Below the pieces are notes generated by a model. That model was not told the DNA's origin. It saw only the letters and a program-made list of their open reading frames with translations, and did no database searches. Of a stretch of 64,000 bases of DNA, positions 34,320 through 44,358 are shown in pieces. A program made the translations under genes and the position numbers. This DNA comes from Bacteroidota bacterium (GTDB lineage Bacteria > Bacteroidota > Bacteroidia > B-17B0 > Aurantibacillaceae): NCBI GenBank assembly GCA_013297775.1, contig JAAFIL010000007.1:57952-121951 (forward strand), in the 5' to 3' direction. Within the stretch, counting starts at the first letter, position 1; each line of letters opens with the position of its first letter.

Positions 34320-37121
34320 ATGGACTATCATTTTAACGCCATTGAAAAAAAATGGCAAGCGCGTTGGGCAAAAGACAAAACTTTTAAAGCAGATAACCAC
34401 GCTACTAAACCAAAGTATTATGTGTTAGATATGTTTCCCTATCCAAGTGGCGCAGGCTTGCATGTTGGGCATCCGTTAGGCTACATCGCATCCGATATTA
34501 TGGCACGCTACAAACGCCACAAAGGCTTTAATGTGTTGCATCCCATGGGCTACGATAGCTTTGGGTTACCTGCCGAGCAATACGCCATTCAAACAGGGCA
34601 ACACCCCGCCATTACTACCGAACAAAACATTCAACGCTACCGCGAGCAATTAGATAAAATAGGTTTTTCGTTTGATTGGGATCGTGAAGTGCGTACCTCC
34701 GACCCTTCGTATTACAAATGGACCCAATGGATTTTTATTGAAATTTTTCAATCGTGGTACAATAAAACAAGCAATAAAGCCGAGGCCATTAGCGAGTTAA
34801 TTCGCCTATTTGAAAAACAAGGCAACACCAATGTAAATGCCGTGTGCGACGAAAACACACCTCTTTTTACTGCGCAAGATTGGAACAACTATTCGGAAAA
34901 AGAACAAGCCGATGTGTTGATGCGCTACCGTTTGGCTTACTTAGGCGAGGCTTATGTAAATTGGTGCGCTGCATTAGGAACGGTACTCGCCAACGACGAA
35001 GTAAAAGATGGGGTTAGCGAACGTGGCGGATACCCCGTTGAACGTAAACTAATGAAACAATGGAGCATGCGCATTTCGGCTTATGCCCAACGTTTGTTAG
35101 ATGGGTTAGAGACCATTGATTGGAGCGAAAGTTTAAAAGAAAGTCAACGGTATTGGATTGGAAAAAGTGAAGGCACCAGCTTGAAATTTAAAATTCAAAC
35201 AGACCGCTTAAATGCCAATGTGGCAGCACTTTCAACAGATGTTATCGAAGTTTTTACAACACGCCCTGATACTATTTTTGGTGTAGCATTTGTTACCCTA
35301 GCCCCCGAACACGAGCTAGTGTCTGTGTTAACTACTCCCGAATATCAACAAGCCGTTGAGGCGTATGTAACGCTTTCTAAAAATAGAAGTGAACGAGAAC
35401 GGCAAGCAGAAGTTACACGCATATCGGGTGTATTTACGGGAGCTTACGTAACGCATCCATTTACTGGAAAACCCATTCCTGTTTGGGTGGGCGATTATGT
35501 GTTGGCAGGTTATGGCACAGGGGCGGTAATGGCTGTGCCAGCGCACGACGAACGCGATTATAAATTTGCCAAACATTTTGGTTTAGCTCTCCCTCAAGTT
35601 ATTACGCCTAACAAACCTCACGATTTTGAAAAAGAAGCTTGGGGAGAAAAAGAAGGAACTTTAATACATTCCGATTTTTTAAATGGATTAGATGTAAAAT
35701 CGGCTATTCAAGCGGTGATTGTTGAAATTGAAAAACGTGAGTTAGGAAAAGGAAAAATAAATTACCGCTTGCGCGATGCGGTATTTGGTCGCCAAAGGTA
35801 TTGGGGCGAGCCTATTCCTATTTTTTATAAAGATGGTATCCCTTATGCCTTACCCGAAAATGAATTGCCATTGGTGTTACCCGAAATAGATACCTTTTTA
35901 CCAACCGAAGATGGTGAGCCTCCTTTGGGTCGCGCCAACAATTGGAAATATAAAAATGAATACGAGTATGAATTAACCACCATGCCAGGTTGGGCAGGTA
36001 GCAGTTGGTATTTTTTACGTTACATGGATGCCAACAATACCAAACAATTTACAGATAAAACGTTAAGCGATTATTGGCAACAAGTGGACTTGTATATTGG
36101 TGGCAGTGAGCATGCAACAGGGCATTTGTTATACGTGCGCTTTTGGACAAAATTTTTAAAAGACCGTGGACACATAGGCATTGAAGAGCCTGCAAAAAAA
36201 TTAATTAACCAAGGAATGATACAGGGCACCTCAACCATGGTACACCGCGTTAACAATACCTCTAAAATTGTATCGGCGGGTTTAAAAGCTAATTACGATA
36301 CAACGGCTATTCACATAGATGTCAACTTAGTGGATAATACCTTGGTGAATGTGGACGCTTTAAAAAATTGGCGAGATGATTTTGCAAACATGGAATTTGA
36401 ATTAGAACAAGGTAAATTACATTGCAGCACCGCCGTTGAGAAAATGAGCAAACGTTGGTATAATGTGGTTAACCCCGATGATATTTGCGAACGCTTTGGT
36501 GCCGATACTTTACGTTTATACGAAATGTTTTTAGGTCCATTAGAGCAAAGTAAACCTTGGAATACCAATGGCATTACTGGTGTGAGTGGTTTCTTAAAAA
36601 AATTGTGGCGTTTATTTTATCAAAATAATGTATTAACCGTTAGCGATGCAGCACCTAGTAAAGCTGAATTAAAAACCTTGCATAAAACCATAAAAAAAAT
36701 TAGTGAAGATATTGAACGGTTTTCGTTTAACACATCGGTTAGTAATTTTATGATTGGCGTGAACGAATTAACGGAGGCTAAATGTAATAAGCGAAGTATA
36801 TTAGAGCCTTTGCTTATCCTAATATCGCCTTATGCCCCACACATTGCCGAAGAGTTATGGGAGCAATTGGGTCATACCGAAAGCATTGCGTTTAGTGCAT
36901 TTCCGATAGTTGATGAGGCGTATTTGCAGGACGATGCGTTTAACTATCCAATTTCGGTAAATGGTAAAACTCGGTTAATGATAGAGTTACCCCTTGCTTT
37001 AGATACCGTTGCCGTTGAAAAAGAGGTGATGGCTCGCGAGGATGTGCAAAAATTATTGAACGGTGCCACGCCTAAACGTATTATTGTTGTACATAAAAAA
37101 ATTGTAAACCTTGTGATTTAA
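34320..37121 (+). CDS. leuS: Leucyl-tRNA synthetase
   Basis: A 933-residue class I synthetase charging tRNA-Leu. The HIGH box is HVGH in PYPSGAGLHVGHPLGYIASD near residue 50, the editing (CP1) domain lies near 250-450 with GTGAVMAVPAHDERD, and the KMSKR loop is in EKMSKRWYNVVNPDD near residue 705. A long insertion ahead of that loop (about residues 640-700) is usual in Bacteroidota. The length matches. Its base and codon use (CGC/CGT arginines) is that of the core genome, in contrast to the restriction-modification genes that follow 108 bases downstream. Confidence 0.97.
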   Translation: MDYHFNAIEKKWQARWAKDKTFKADNHATKPKYYVLDMFPYPSGAGLHVGHPLGYIASDIMARYKRHKGFNVLHPMGYDSFGLPAEQYAIQTGQHPAITTEQNIQRYREQLDKIGFSFDWDREVRTSDPSYYKWTQWIFIEIFQSWYNKTSNKAEAISELIRLFEKQGNTNVNAVCDENTPLFTAQDWNNYSEKEQADVLMRYRLAYLGEAYVNWCAALGTVLANDEVKDGVSERGGYPVERKLMKQWSMRISAYAQRLLDGLETIDWSESLKESQRYWIGKSEGTSLKFKIQTDRLNANVAALSTDVIEVFTTRPDTIFGVAFVTLAPEHELVSVLTTPEYQQAVEAYVTLSKNRSERERQAEVTRISGVFTGAYVTHPFTGKPIPVWVGDYVLAGYGTGAVMAVPAHDERDYKFAKHFGLALPQVITPNKPHDFEKEAWGEKEGTLIHSDFLNGLDVKSAIQAVIVEIEKRELGKGKINYRLRDAVFGRQRYWGEPIPIFYKDGIPYALPENELPLVLPEIDTFLPTEDGEPPLGRANNWKYKNEYEYELTTMPGWAGSSWYFLRYMDANNTKQFTDKTLSDYWQQVDLYIGGSEHATGHLLYVRFWTKFLKDRGHIGIEEPAKKLINQGMIQGTSTMVHRVNNTSKIVSAGLKANYDTTAIHIDVNLVDNTLVNVDALKNWRDDFANMEFELEQGKLHCSTAVEKMSKRWYNVVNPDDICERFGADTLRLYEMFLGPLEQSKPWNTNGITGVSGFLKKLWRLFYQNNVLTVSDAAPSKAELKTLHKTIKKISEDIERFSFNTSVSNFMIGVNELTEAKCNKRSILEPLLILISPYAPHIAEELWEQLGHTESIAFSAFPIVDEAYLQDDAFNYPISVNGKTRLMIELPLALDTVAVEKEVMAREDVQKLLNGATPKRIIVVHKKIVNLVI

Positions 37122-37229
37122 AGTTGGGGTTTTTTTGAGAAACAGTTAACAAAAAAGTTAATAATTACAAATAACAAATTTTGCTTTTTAAATTTTTAAA
37201 AGTAATATTAAAAAATATTGTCAAAGCAA

Positions 37230-37553
37230 ATGATGTCCAGCATAAACAATGCTTCTTTCGGTGGATATACACGCCAATTAAGAGAAGACCGAAATTTACC
37301 ATTTCGGATAATGGCTGCTGAATTTGACATTGATGCTGCAACACCTAGTAAGATTGAAAAAAATGAAAGAAATACAAACGAACAAACCATTGAAAAGCTA
37401 TCTGAAATTTTTACAATTGATAAAGTAGATTTAAAAGTTTGCTATTTAAGTGATAAAATCACCTATCAACTACTTAACGAAGAAGATGGAGTTGAAATCC
37501 TTAAAGTGGCAGAACAAAAAATAAAATATCACAAGCAACAACAAGCACAATGA
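37230..37553 (+). CDS. Controller (C) protein, XRE-type regulator of the restriction-modification system
   Basis: About 107 residues from MMSSINNASFGG; the frame is open for four more codons to a TTG. An XRE helix-turn-helix spans about residues 12-65: YTRQLREDRNLPFRIMAAEF, IDAATPSKIEKNERNTNEQT, seen in parts, then IEKLSEIFTI. Its end overlaps the following nuclease gene by four bases (ATGA). Small XRE genes placed right before a nuclease gene are usually C proteins, which delay nuclease synthesis until methylation is established; that is inferred from position. The longer C-terminal part (to residue 107) exceeds the classic C protein size. Confidence 0.75.
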   Translation: MMSSINNASFGGYTRQLREDRNLPFRIMAAEFDIDAATPSKIEKNERNTNEQTIEKLSEIFTIDKVDLKVCYLSDKITYQLLNEEDGVEILKVAEQKIKYHKQQQAQ

Positions 37554-38464
37554 ACCTAGATAAAACTTTAAAGAATAGTAAAGCAGAACTACTTACCTAC
37601 TTTAGAGATAGAGCTAGTGAAGCATTCCATGTAATTAAAGAAAAATATTCTGAAAATCAGTCAAAGAAAAGAGCTAATGCTATAAATAAAAGTTTAAACA
37701 AAACGAAGCAACAACTAATAACGACCTTACTTCAACAGGCTGAAAAAGAAAATTGGACTAATCAAGAAAAACTTGAAATTTTATTAATGATTACTTATTG
37801 CCACATAGTGGTGATGATTGAGAGTAGAAATTCTGTTAGACTATATGAGTATATGGATTTTTCAAGAAGAGTTGGCGAACTATGGGACCCCTTTTGTCAA
37901 CTTTGTTTTGACTATCCGTTAAATGATTTATCGTTGTTTATTCCCCCTTTATTTTCAGATGCCAAAAAGAAACTTTCAGATGAAATCACAAATTATATTG
38001 GTGCTTTAACAATTACCAATGAGCAAAAGGATGAGTTAAAAAAATACTATGATAAAGTTTGGAGTTTAGTTACATCAGGTGAAATACAATTAGAACTTGA
38101 CCTTCATTTTACTCAAAATAGCAGTATGTATGTGGTTGATTTCAAAAGTGGCTTTGGTTCAAATGAAAAGGGCAACCTAAATAGACTTCTTCTTGTTGCA
38201 ACGGTTTACAAATACCTTGACGAGAATTACAAATGTATGCTCTTTGTTCGTGCTGAAGAAAACAACAGCTACTTTAATACTCTAAAAAACTCAAGCGTAT
38301 GGGAAGCCTATTGTGGAATTGAAGCATACAACAAAATCAGAGAATATTCGGGTTACGACTTAAAAAGTTGGATTGACACAAATATGGATTGGGCAAATGA
38401 TTTCAAACCTGAAATCATTACCCATTTTCAAGAACAAAATCTCTTACAATATCTCTTATGGTAA
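37550..38464 (+). CDS. Probable type II restriction endonuclease (PD-(D/E)XK type)
   Basis: A 304-residue protein I cannot assign to a named nuclease family. Position is the main evidence: between a controller gene (4-base overlap) and a DNA methyltransferase gene (7-base overlap). A plausible nuclease core is LELDLHF near 181-187 followed by YVVDFKSGFGSNEKGNLNR near 194-212, where Asp197 and Lys199 would be the D-x-K pair. The N-terminal half is helical with many Lys and Gln. AT-rich codon use and AGA arginines differ from the flanking core genes, a sign of acquisition. Confidence 0.7.
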   Translation: MNLDKTLKNSKAELLTYFRDRASEAFHVIKEKYSENQSKKRANAINKSLNKTKQQLITTLLQQAEKENWTNQEKLEILLMITYCHIVVMIESRNSVRLYEYMDFSRRVGELWDPFCQLCFDYPLNDLSLFIPPLFSDAKKKLSDEITNYIGALTITNEQKDELKKYYDKVWSLVTSGEIQLELDLHFTQNSSMYVVDFKSGFGSNEKGNLNRLLLVATVYKYLDENYKCMLFVRAEENNSYFNTLKNSSVWEAYCGIEAYNKIREYSGYDLKSWIDTNMDWANDFKPEIITHFQEQNLLQYLLW

Positions 38465-39972
38465 GGATAGCAGAAGCGAGGAAATATCAAGCATTTTATA
38501 CCAAATCAACACCAATAGTTGATTATATGGTTCGCAAATTAAATCTTAAACCAACAGACAAGATTTTTGAACCCTGTGGTGGAGATGGTGTTTTCATTGA
38601 GGCAATTGTTTCTGAAAATGAGTTTGCAAACATTGATGTTTGCGAATTGAATGACAATGCTTTTAAAACTTTGATAAGTAAATTTTCATCTTACCCTACA
38701 ATAAACATAAGGCAATGTGATACTTTACTTGACAACGATTTAATATTCAACTCTGGTTTTGGTGGAGTGTATGATAAAATAATTGCCAATCCTCCTTACG
38801 GTGCTTGGCAGGAATTAGATAAAAGAACTGCATTAAAAAAAATATACTCAACCCTTTACGCAAAGGAAACCTATGCTTTATTTTTATACCGTTGCATTGA
38901 ACTTTTAAAAGATGGTGGAATTTTAAGTTTTATAATTCCTGATACTTTCTTAAATCTTCATGTGCACAAGGCAATAAGAAAGCATATTCTTACTAAAACA
39001 AAAATACTAGAACTTGCCTTGTTCCCCTCATCATTTTTCCCAGGAGTTAATTTTGGATATGCAAACCTTTCAATTATTACACTTCAAAAGACAAACAGTC
39101 TTAATGACAGTTTGAGCAATGAATTTAAAGTTCTTAATTCATTTAAGACTGTTGAACAATTGGCAAACATAAACGAAAACGAACTGAAAGTTTTCACGTT
39201 CACTCAAAAGGAAATTTTATCTAATCCAGACTTCGCATTTCTAATTTCAGAGAATTCTGAAATTGCATTGGCGATAAATAACTCAAGAATTAAAGTCGGT
39301 GATATTGCAAACTGTGTTACTGGTTTTTACTCGGGCAACGATAAAACATTTTTACAAGTTAATAGTACAGATTTAAAGAATGGAAAAAACTATGACTTAG
39401 TAAATGCTGGTTCAGTGAATAGACACTACAAAAGTATTCCCAATATCTTGGACGGAATAGAAGGCGAAAAACATTTTTTACCTATTGTTAAAGGTGGCAA
39501 TGTTAAGTTTTTGAAACCCGAAGGTTGGTTTATGAATTGGAGTAAGGAAGCCGTAAGTCATTATAAAAAAGATAAAAAGTCAAGGTTTCAAAATCCACAA
39601 TATTATTTCAAATATGGAATTGGTGTTCCTATGATCAGTTCATCAAGTATTACAGCTTCGCTAATTGAAAACAAACTCTTTGACCAATCAATAGTTGGTA
39701 TTTTCCCTAAAGACAAATCTTTAACTTTTTACTTATTGGCATTCTTAAATTCACCTACTTGTAATAAACTAATTAGGACGATTAACCCGTCTGCCAACAA
39801 TCCTGCCAACTATATTAAAAAAATACCATTTATTCGACCAATAGATGAACAACTAAAAGTTATTGATAACGCTGTTAGCGAAATAATAAATAGCATTAAA
39901 ACCACAGGTAGTTATAACGAAGAACTTGAAAAAGAATTAAATGAAATTATAAAAACAGTTTACGGATTTTAG
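38458..39972 (+). CDS. N6-adenine DNA methyltransferase, TaqI-like
   Basis: A 504-residue gamma-type methyltransferase. Motif X is YQAFYTKSTPIVDYMV (residues 10-25), motif I the SAM-binding FEPCGGDGVFIEA (37-49), and motif IV the catalytic NPPYGAW (111-117). The C-terminal half (about 280-490) is a TaqI-like target-recognition domain with PANNPANYIKKIPFI-type sequence (SANNPANYIKKIPFIRP). It overlaps the nuclease gene by seven bases and completes a C-R-M cassette. The target site cannot be read from sequence. AT-rich codon use matches the nuclease gene. Confidence 0.9.
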   Translation: MVRIAEARKYQAFYTKSTPIVDYMVRKLNLKPTDKIFEPCGGDGVFIEAIVSENEFANIDVCELNDNAFKTLISKFSSYPTINIRQCDTLLDNDLIFNSGFGGVYDKIIANPPYGAWQELDKRTALKKIYSTLYAKETYALFLYRCIELLKDGGILSFIIPDTFLNLHVHKAIRKHILTKTKILELALFPSSFFPGVNFGYANLSIITLQKTNSLNDSLSNEFKVLNSFKTVEQLANINENELKVFTFTQKEILSNPDFAFLISENSEIALAINNSRIKVGDIANCVTGFYSGNDKTFLQVNSTDLKNGKNYDLVNAGSVNRHYKSIPNILDGIEGEKHFLPIVKGGNVKFLKPEGWFMNWSKEAVSHYKKDKKSRFQNPQYYFKYGIGVPMISSSSITASLIENKLFDQSIVGIFPKDKSLTFYLLAFLNSPTCNKLIRTINPSANNPANYIKKIPFIRPIDEQLKVIDNAVSEIINSIKTTGSYNEELEKELNEIIKTVYGF

Positions 39973-40415
39973 CCAATGCCTCTGGTTACACATTTGCATT
40001 TTTACTAACACTCAACGTATAAAAATAAAGGAACTATTAAGTCAACGCACAAAGATACCACAAAATGGATCACACGCCAATGACAGACAGAACGTCAGCA
40101 CCCACCCAAAACGCAGAATTTCTTGTTCCAAAGAGCATTTCGTATTTAAGCTACATTAGTTTTTCAAATCAATCGTTGTGTTAAGCGTCCCGCGCTTCAC
40201 AAAAGAATAAACGTACAAATTATGTACACCCTACTAAAAAGAAAGTGAACCAACCCATCATTTTCATGAACTAACTTGCAAATAAATTTTACTATTTTTC
40301 ATAAACATATTTACTAACCACTGCTGTTTAATTTTTTTAAACTTAATAGGGAATGTGCCATGATTTTATTCTCAATTATTATTGTTAAAATAAGTACGAC
40401 CAAACTAATATTCCT
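39973..40415. other. Gene-free stretch after the restriction-modification cassette
   Basis: About 440 bases with no supported gene, repeat or clear terminator. Part of it (40050-40160) is richer in C than its surroundings (ACAGACAGAACGTCAGCACC) and could be a scar of the cassette boundary, but I find no direct repeats or att-like pair. Confidence 0.4.
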
Positions 40416-40423
40416 TATTTTTG
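40416..40423 (+). promoter_or_regulatory. -7 promoter element for the exported protein at 40.4 kb
   Basis: TATTTTTG fits TAnnTTTG and lies 22 bases before the ATG. Confidence 0.5.
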
Positions 40424-40445
40424 CGACCTTAAAATAAATATACAA

Positions 40446-40877
40446 ATGCTTCTCTTCAAAAAAAATGCTCACTTTAACCTACCTTTTTTAATATTGATTT
40501 TTTTTACCATTCTATCTAATAACTCACATGCGCAAGCCGACACGCTGCATTTAGATTACCCCGGCATACAAATCAAGTTACCCGATAGCTTAGACATTAA
40601 ATTAAACGAATGGGCGAAAAAAATAACTTTAAATACTCAGAAATACGATGTAGATGTGATTGCGTATTACCAAGAGTCAGATTTTAAAAAATATGCGGAA
40701 GAGCGTTCTAGCGACATGTTTCTAATCTTAAATCGAAAAGCACGCGAAGCCATTAGTATAAATGTTATTAGCACTAAACGCGGTAAAAAGTTTCAACGCT
40801 CGCGAGTAGATATTATTTACAAATTGAAAAGCAACGTCTCAGAATCAAAACCTCAAAAAACTGAGAAAAAGAAATAG
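40446..40877 (+). CDS. Small exported protein of unknown function
   Basis: A 143-residue protein with a signal peptide to about residue 31 (cut after SHAQ). The mature part has DYPGIQIKLPDSLDIKLNEW, then a mixed strand-helix region, and ends in a very basic tail ESKPQKTEKKK. I do not recognise the family. It has its own promoter and stands alone between the restriction-modification cassette and the haem genes. The 364 bases after it (40878-41241) hold only the hemC promoter. Confidence 0.65.
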   Translation: MLLFKKNAHFNLPFLILIFFTILSNNSHAQADTLHLDYPGIQIKLPDSLDIKLNEWAKKITLNTQKYDVDVIAYYQESDFKKYAEERSSDMFLILNRKAREAISINVISTKRGKKFQRSRVDIIYKLKSNVSESKPQKTEKKK

Positions 40878-41106
40878 TAAGTTGCCAACTGTTAAAAGCC
40901 AACAATGTGGCTGCAAAACTGCAAGCAGTGCATTGTATAGAATTTACCTATGCACCACTAGGCCTGCTTTATAGAACATAGATGTAATCATTCTAACACC
41001 TAAACCCCTTTCCCTATTTAGAAGCACCGCATTTTAAATTTAGTTTTTTTTAGTAAAAAACTTTACCAAAAATAAAGGTAATTCCTGCATTGCATTTAAA
41101 AATTAA

Positions 41107-41114
41107 TACTTTTG
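41107..41114 (+). promoter_or_regulatory. -7 promoter element for hemCD
   Basis: TACTTTTG fits TAnnTTTG; a TTG lies 14 bases upstream (41090). It implies a leader of about 120 bases ahead of the TTG start of hemC, long enough for control elements, though I see no riboswitch. Confidence 0.4.
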
Positions 41115-41241
41115 TTATCCGAATTTCAATTGCTTCATCACCGATTGATTTCGAAACTTAAAAGAAACGTATTGGTGTATGCTATAAGCACCGATAATGC
41201 TCATGTAAATAGGTTTAATTATTGTTAGACATAATATTGTT

Positions 41242-42858
41242 TTGAAAAAAGAAATAGTAATAGGCACGCGTGGTAGCGATTTAGCACTATGGCAAGCGAA
41301 TTATACCAAATCTTTATTAGAGGATGAGGGTTATACCGTCACAATTAAAATTATAGAAACCGTTGGCGATAAATCGCAAGCGTGGAATACGAGTTTCGAT
41401 AAATTAGAAGGTAAAGGTTTTTTCACCAAAGAATTGGAAGAGGCACTTTTAAAAAAGGAGATTGATTTAGCGGTGCACTCGCATAAAGATTTACCAACAG
41501 AAATGCCTTATGGTTTACTAATTGCAGGGGTTTCTAAACGTGCCGACCCAAGTGATGTGTTATTGATTAGAAAAGAAGCTGTAGAGGATGCACAAAAATG
41601 GCAATTGAAACAAGGTGCTGTGGTAGGTACTTCCTCGGCACGGCGCAAATGTCAACTGTTAACGTTTAGACCCGATGCGGTATTGAAAGACATGCGCGGT
41701 AATGTACCCACACGTATAAAAAAATTACGAGCGGGCGAATTTGATGCCATTTTATTAGCGGCCGCAGGAATTGTGCGCCTCGAATTGGACTTAGACGATT
41801 TGCATTGTGTAACCCTCGACCCCGAGGAGTTTGTACCTGCCCCCGCACAGGGGGTGTTAGCTTGGCAAACCCGCGAAGAAGATGATGATACCATTGCTGC
41901 CATTGATAAAATAAGCGATTTTGATGTGTTGATTCGTATTAATATTGAACGGCGTATATTAAGTTTGTTAGATGGCGGTTGCCACTCACCTCTGGGGGCT
42001 TATGTAGATACCGAACACGACGACGATGACCGTTTGCGCTTTAAGGCTTGGGTAAATTGGGCCCCCACTTGGGACAAAACGCCTAAACAATTATTTTTTC
42101 AAACGACCAATACCGAAGATTTTGCCGATAAGATTGTGGAGCACTTGCAACAATTAAAACCGCAAAAAGTATTCATTAGCCGCGAGTACGGTAAAAACGA
42201 TTATTTAAGTCGGACGCTTATCAATTTAGGCTTTGCGTTAGAAGGCAAAAGTTTAATAGAATTTAAAGAAATAAAAATTAGAGAATTGCCCAAAACAGAA
42301 TGGGTGTTTTTTAGCAGCAAACATGCGGTACGTTATTTTTTAAATCAAAAACCTAAACTCGATGGTGTAAAATTTGGTTGCATTGGTTCAAGCACCTCGC
42401 AAGAGTTACGCAGCTTTGGCTACCGTGCCGATTTTATTGGTGCCAACACCGATACCAAATTAGTAGGTAAACAATTTGCTGCTAAAGTGGGCAGTTCTAA
42501 AGTGCTGTTTCCGATTGCAAAAGATAGTTTGCAAAGCATACAATGGCAAATGCCTAAACGTGATAATGCCATTAATTTGAATGTATATTATACAATTAAG
42601 CACAGCATCGAAATTAGTAGCGATTGTCAAATTTTAGTATTTACCAGCCCAAGTAACGCCGAGGCGTATTTTGAAAAAAATAAATTACTGCCTCATCAAA
42701 AAGTAATAGCCATGGGCGACGCAACGGCCTCTTCGTTAATGCGCTTAAAAGTAAAAAACACAACGAAGCCTATTCGTTTCGATGATTTGGGTTTAGTGCA
42801 AGCTATATTGGCCGCTGCACATACACCCGTTAACCCCACACCCACTAATACTTATTAA
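41242..42858 (+). CDS. hemCD: Hydroxymethylbilane synthase fused to uroporphyrinogen-III synthase
   Basis: A 538-residue two-domain enzyme that turns porphobilinogen into uroporphyrinogen III. Residues 1-300 are HemC: GTRGSDLALWQA, HKDLPTEMPYG, VVGTSSARRKCQL, MRGNVPTR and the dipyrromethane cysteine in LLDGGCHSPLGAY (C247). Residues of about 305-535 are HemD-like, with VFFSSKHAVRYFL and LVFTSPSNAEAYF. The start is TTG: no in-frame ATG lies between the upstream stop at 41206 and the conserved start of the domain. hemB follows two bases after the stop. Fusion of hemC and hemD is known in some Bacteroidota and other groups. Confidence 0.94.
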   Translation: MKKEIVIGTRGSDLALWQANYTKSLLEDEGYTVTIKIIETVGDKSQAWNTSFDKLEGKGFFTKELEEALLKKEIDLAVHSHKDLPTEMPYGLLIAGVSKRADPSDVLLIRKEAVEDAQKWQLKQGAVVGTSSARRKCQLLTFRPDAVLKDMRGNVPTRIKKLRAGEFDAILLAAAGIVRLELDLDDLHCVTLDPEEFVPAPAQGVLAWQTREEDDDTIAAIDKISDFDVLIRINIERRILSLLDGGCHSPLGAYVDTEHDDDDRLRFKAWVNWAPTWDKTPKQLFFQTTNTEDFADKIVEHLQQLKPQKVFISREYGKNDYLSRTLINLGFALEGKSLIEFKEIKIRELPKTEWVFFSSKHAVRYFLNQKPKLDGVKFGCIGSSTSQELRSFGYRADFIGANTDTKLVGKQFAAKVGSSKVLFPIAKDSLQSIQWQMPKRDNAINLNVYYTIKHSIEISSDCQILVFTSPSNAEAYFEKNKLLPHQKVIAMGDATASSLMRLKVKNTTKPIRFDDLGLVQAILAAAHTPVNPTPTNTY

Positions 42859-42860
42859 AG

Positions 42861-43841
42861 ATGATGCCACAACGCCCCCGCCGAAATAGAAAAAACGCTG
42901 TGATTAGAGAGATGGTACAAGAAAATCATGTTAGCACCTCAGATTTAATTTACCCACTTTTTTTAATAGAAGGCAAAAATAAAAAAAACGAAGTTAGTTC
43001 CATGCCCGGCATTTTTAGGCTAAGTACCGATTTGTTATTGAAAGAAATAGAGAGCTCTTTACAATTAGGGATTCGCAGTTTTTGTTTGTTCCCAAGTTTA
43101 ACAGATGCTTCAAAAGATCAATATGCAACCAAAGGATTAAATCCGAAAGGTTTATACCCGTCGGCCATCCGTACCATTAAAAAACGATTTCCAGAGGCGG
43201 TGATAATGACCGATGTAGCCATGGATCCATACAGCAGCGATGGACACGATGGTTTAGTTAAAGAGGGTGAGATTTTAAATGACGAAACATTAGAGATACT
43301 TGCCGAAATGGCCTTGATACAAGCCGATGCTGGTGCCGACATTATTGGCCCTAGCGATATGATGGACGGACGAGTAGGCTTTATACGGTCGGCCTTAGAC
43401 GATAATAATTTCACAAACGTTTCCATTATGAGTTATACAGCTAAATACGCCAGTGCATTTTATGGTCCGTTTAGAGATGCTTTAGATAGTGCTCCAAAAT
43501 TTGGCGATAAAAAAACGTATCAAATGAACCCGGCAAACAGCAGAGAGGCTTTAATAGAAGCAGAACTAGACCTCAACGAAGGAGCCGATTTTTTAATGGT
43601 TAAACCTGCTTTAAGTTACTTAGATGTGATACACCTTTTAAACACCAATTTCACGCTTCCTATTGCCGCTTATAATGTAAGTGGAGAGTATGCGATGGTA
43701 AAAGCCGCAGCAGCCAAGGGATGGATAGATGGTGAAAAAGTACGTGATGAAATTTTGATGAGTATTAAACGGGCTGGCGCATCGGTTATACTAACTTATT
43801 TTGCGAAAGAATTTGCTAAATCGAGAAAACATGAACTATAA
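42861..43841 (+). CDS. hemB: Delta-aminolevulinic acid dehydratase (porphobilinogen synthase)
   Basis: A 326-residue enzyme joining two aminolevulinates to porphobilinogen. The two active-site lysines are in SYTAKYASAFYGPFRDAL and FLMVKPALSYLDVI. The metal region reads DVAMDPYSSDGHDGLV, without the Cys-rich zinc site, so it belongs to the magnesium/potassium-type enzymes. Either of two adjacent ATGs can start it. Its end overlaps the aroK start by 11 bases. The gene order hemCD-hemB brings consecutive steps together in reverse order. Confidence 0.96.
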   Translation: MMPQRPRRNRKNAVIREMVQENHVSTSDLIYPLFLIEGKNKKNEVSSMPGIFRLSTDLLLKEIESSLQLGIRSFCLFPSLTDASKDQYATKGLNPKGLYPSAIRTIKKRFPEAVIMTDVAMDPYSSDGHDGLVKEGEILNDETLEILAEMALIQADAGADIIGPSDMMDGRVGFIRSALDDNNFTNVSIMSYTAKYASAFYGPFRDALDSAPKFGDKKTYQMNPANSREALIEAELDLNEGADFLMVKPALSYLDVIHLLNTNFTLPIAAYNVSGEYAMVKAAAAKGWIDGEKVRDEILMSIKRAGASVILTYFAKEFAKSRKHEL

Positions 43842-44358
43842 AAACCAACATGTATTTTTATGCGGGTTTATGGGGTCAGGTAAAAGTACCCTTGGCAGGC
43901 AATTGGCCAAACGCATGAACCGACAATTTATTGATCTTGATAAATTTATTGAAAACAAAGTACAAAAAAGTATTGCCGATTTATTTAAAGAGCAAGGCGA
44001 AAAAACATTTCGTTTATTAGAAACGCGTTACTTATTTGAAGTGATTAAAATAAAACAGCCAGCCGTGGTAGCCTTAGGTGGAGGCACCGCTTGTACAGCC
44101 CTAAACTTAGATATTGTAAAGCAAAATAGTATTATGGTTTATATTTCGGTTAGTGCCAACGAGTTGTTTGAACGCTTGCGAAAATCGAATACCAAACGTC
44201 CGCTTATTAAGGGTTTAAGTCCCGAAGCTTTAAATTTGTATATTCACCGTACCCTACAAGAGCGAGAGCCTTTTTATAAACAAGCCCATTTGCAATTAAA
44301 TGGTTCTGGTTTAAACGATAGTCAATTGTTTGATGCGGTACGCCATTATGCGCCTTAA
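43831..44358 (+). CDS. aroK: Shikimate kinase
   Basis: The start is MNYKNQHVFLCGFMG, whose ATG lies inside the hemB end (11-base overlap); a longer frame adds ten unlikely residues. About 175 residues. It carries the P-loop GFMGSGKSTLG, the shikimate-binding FIDLDKFIE and GGGTAC, and the lid near TKRPLIKG. The enzyme phosphorylates shikimate in aromatic amino-acid synthesis. Its own stop overlaps the next start by 11 bases too, so hemB, aroK and the exported protein are translationally linked. Confidence 0.94.
   Translation: MNYKNQHVFLCGFMGSGKSTLGRQLAKRMNRQFIDLDKFIENKVQKSIADLFKEQGEKTFRLLETRYLFEVIKIKQPAVVALGGGTACTALNLDIVKQNSIMVYISVSANELFERLRKSNTKRPLIKGLSPEALNLYIHRTLQEREPFYKQAHLQLNGSGLNDSQLFDAVRHYAP

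Noticed and set aside
41120..41241. Riboswitch in the hemCD leader
   Set aside because: The leader is AT-rich with no conserved fold I recognise; a long leader alone is not evidence.
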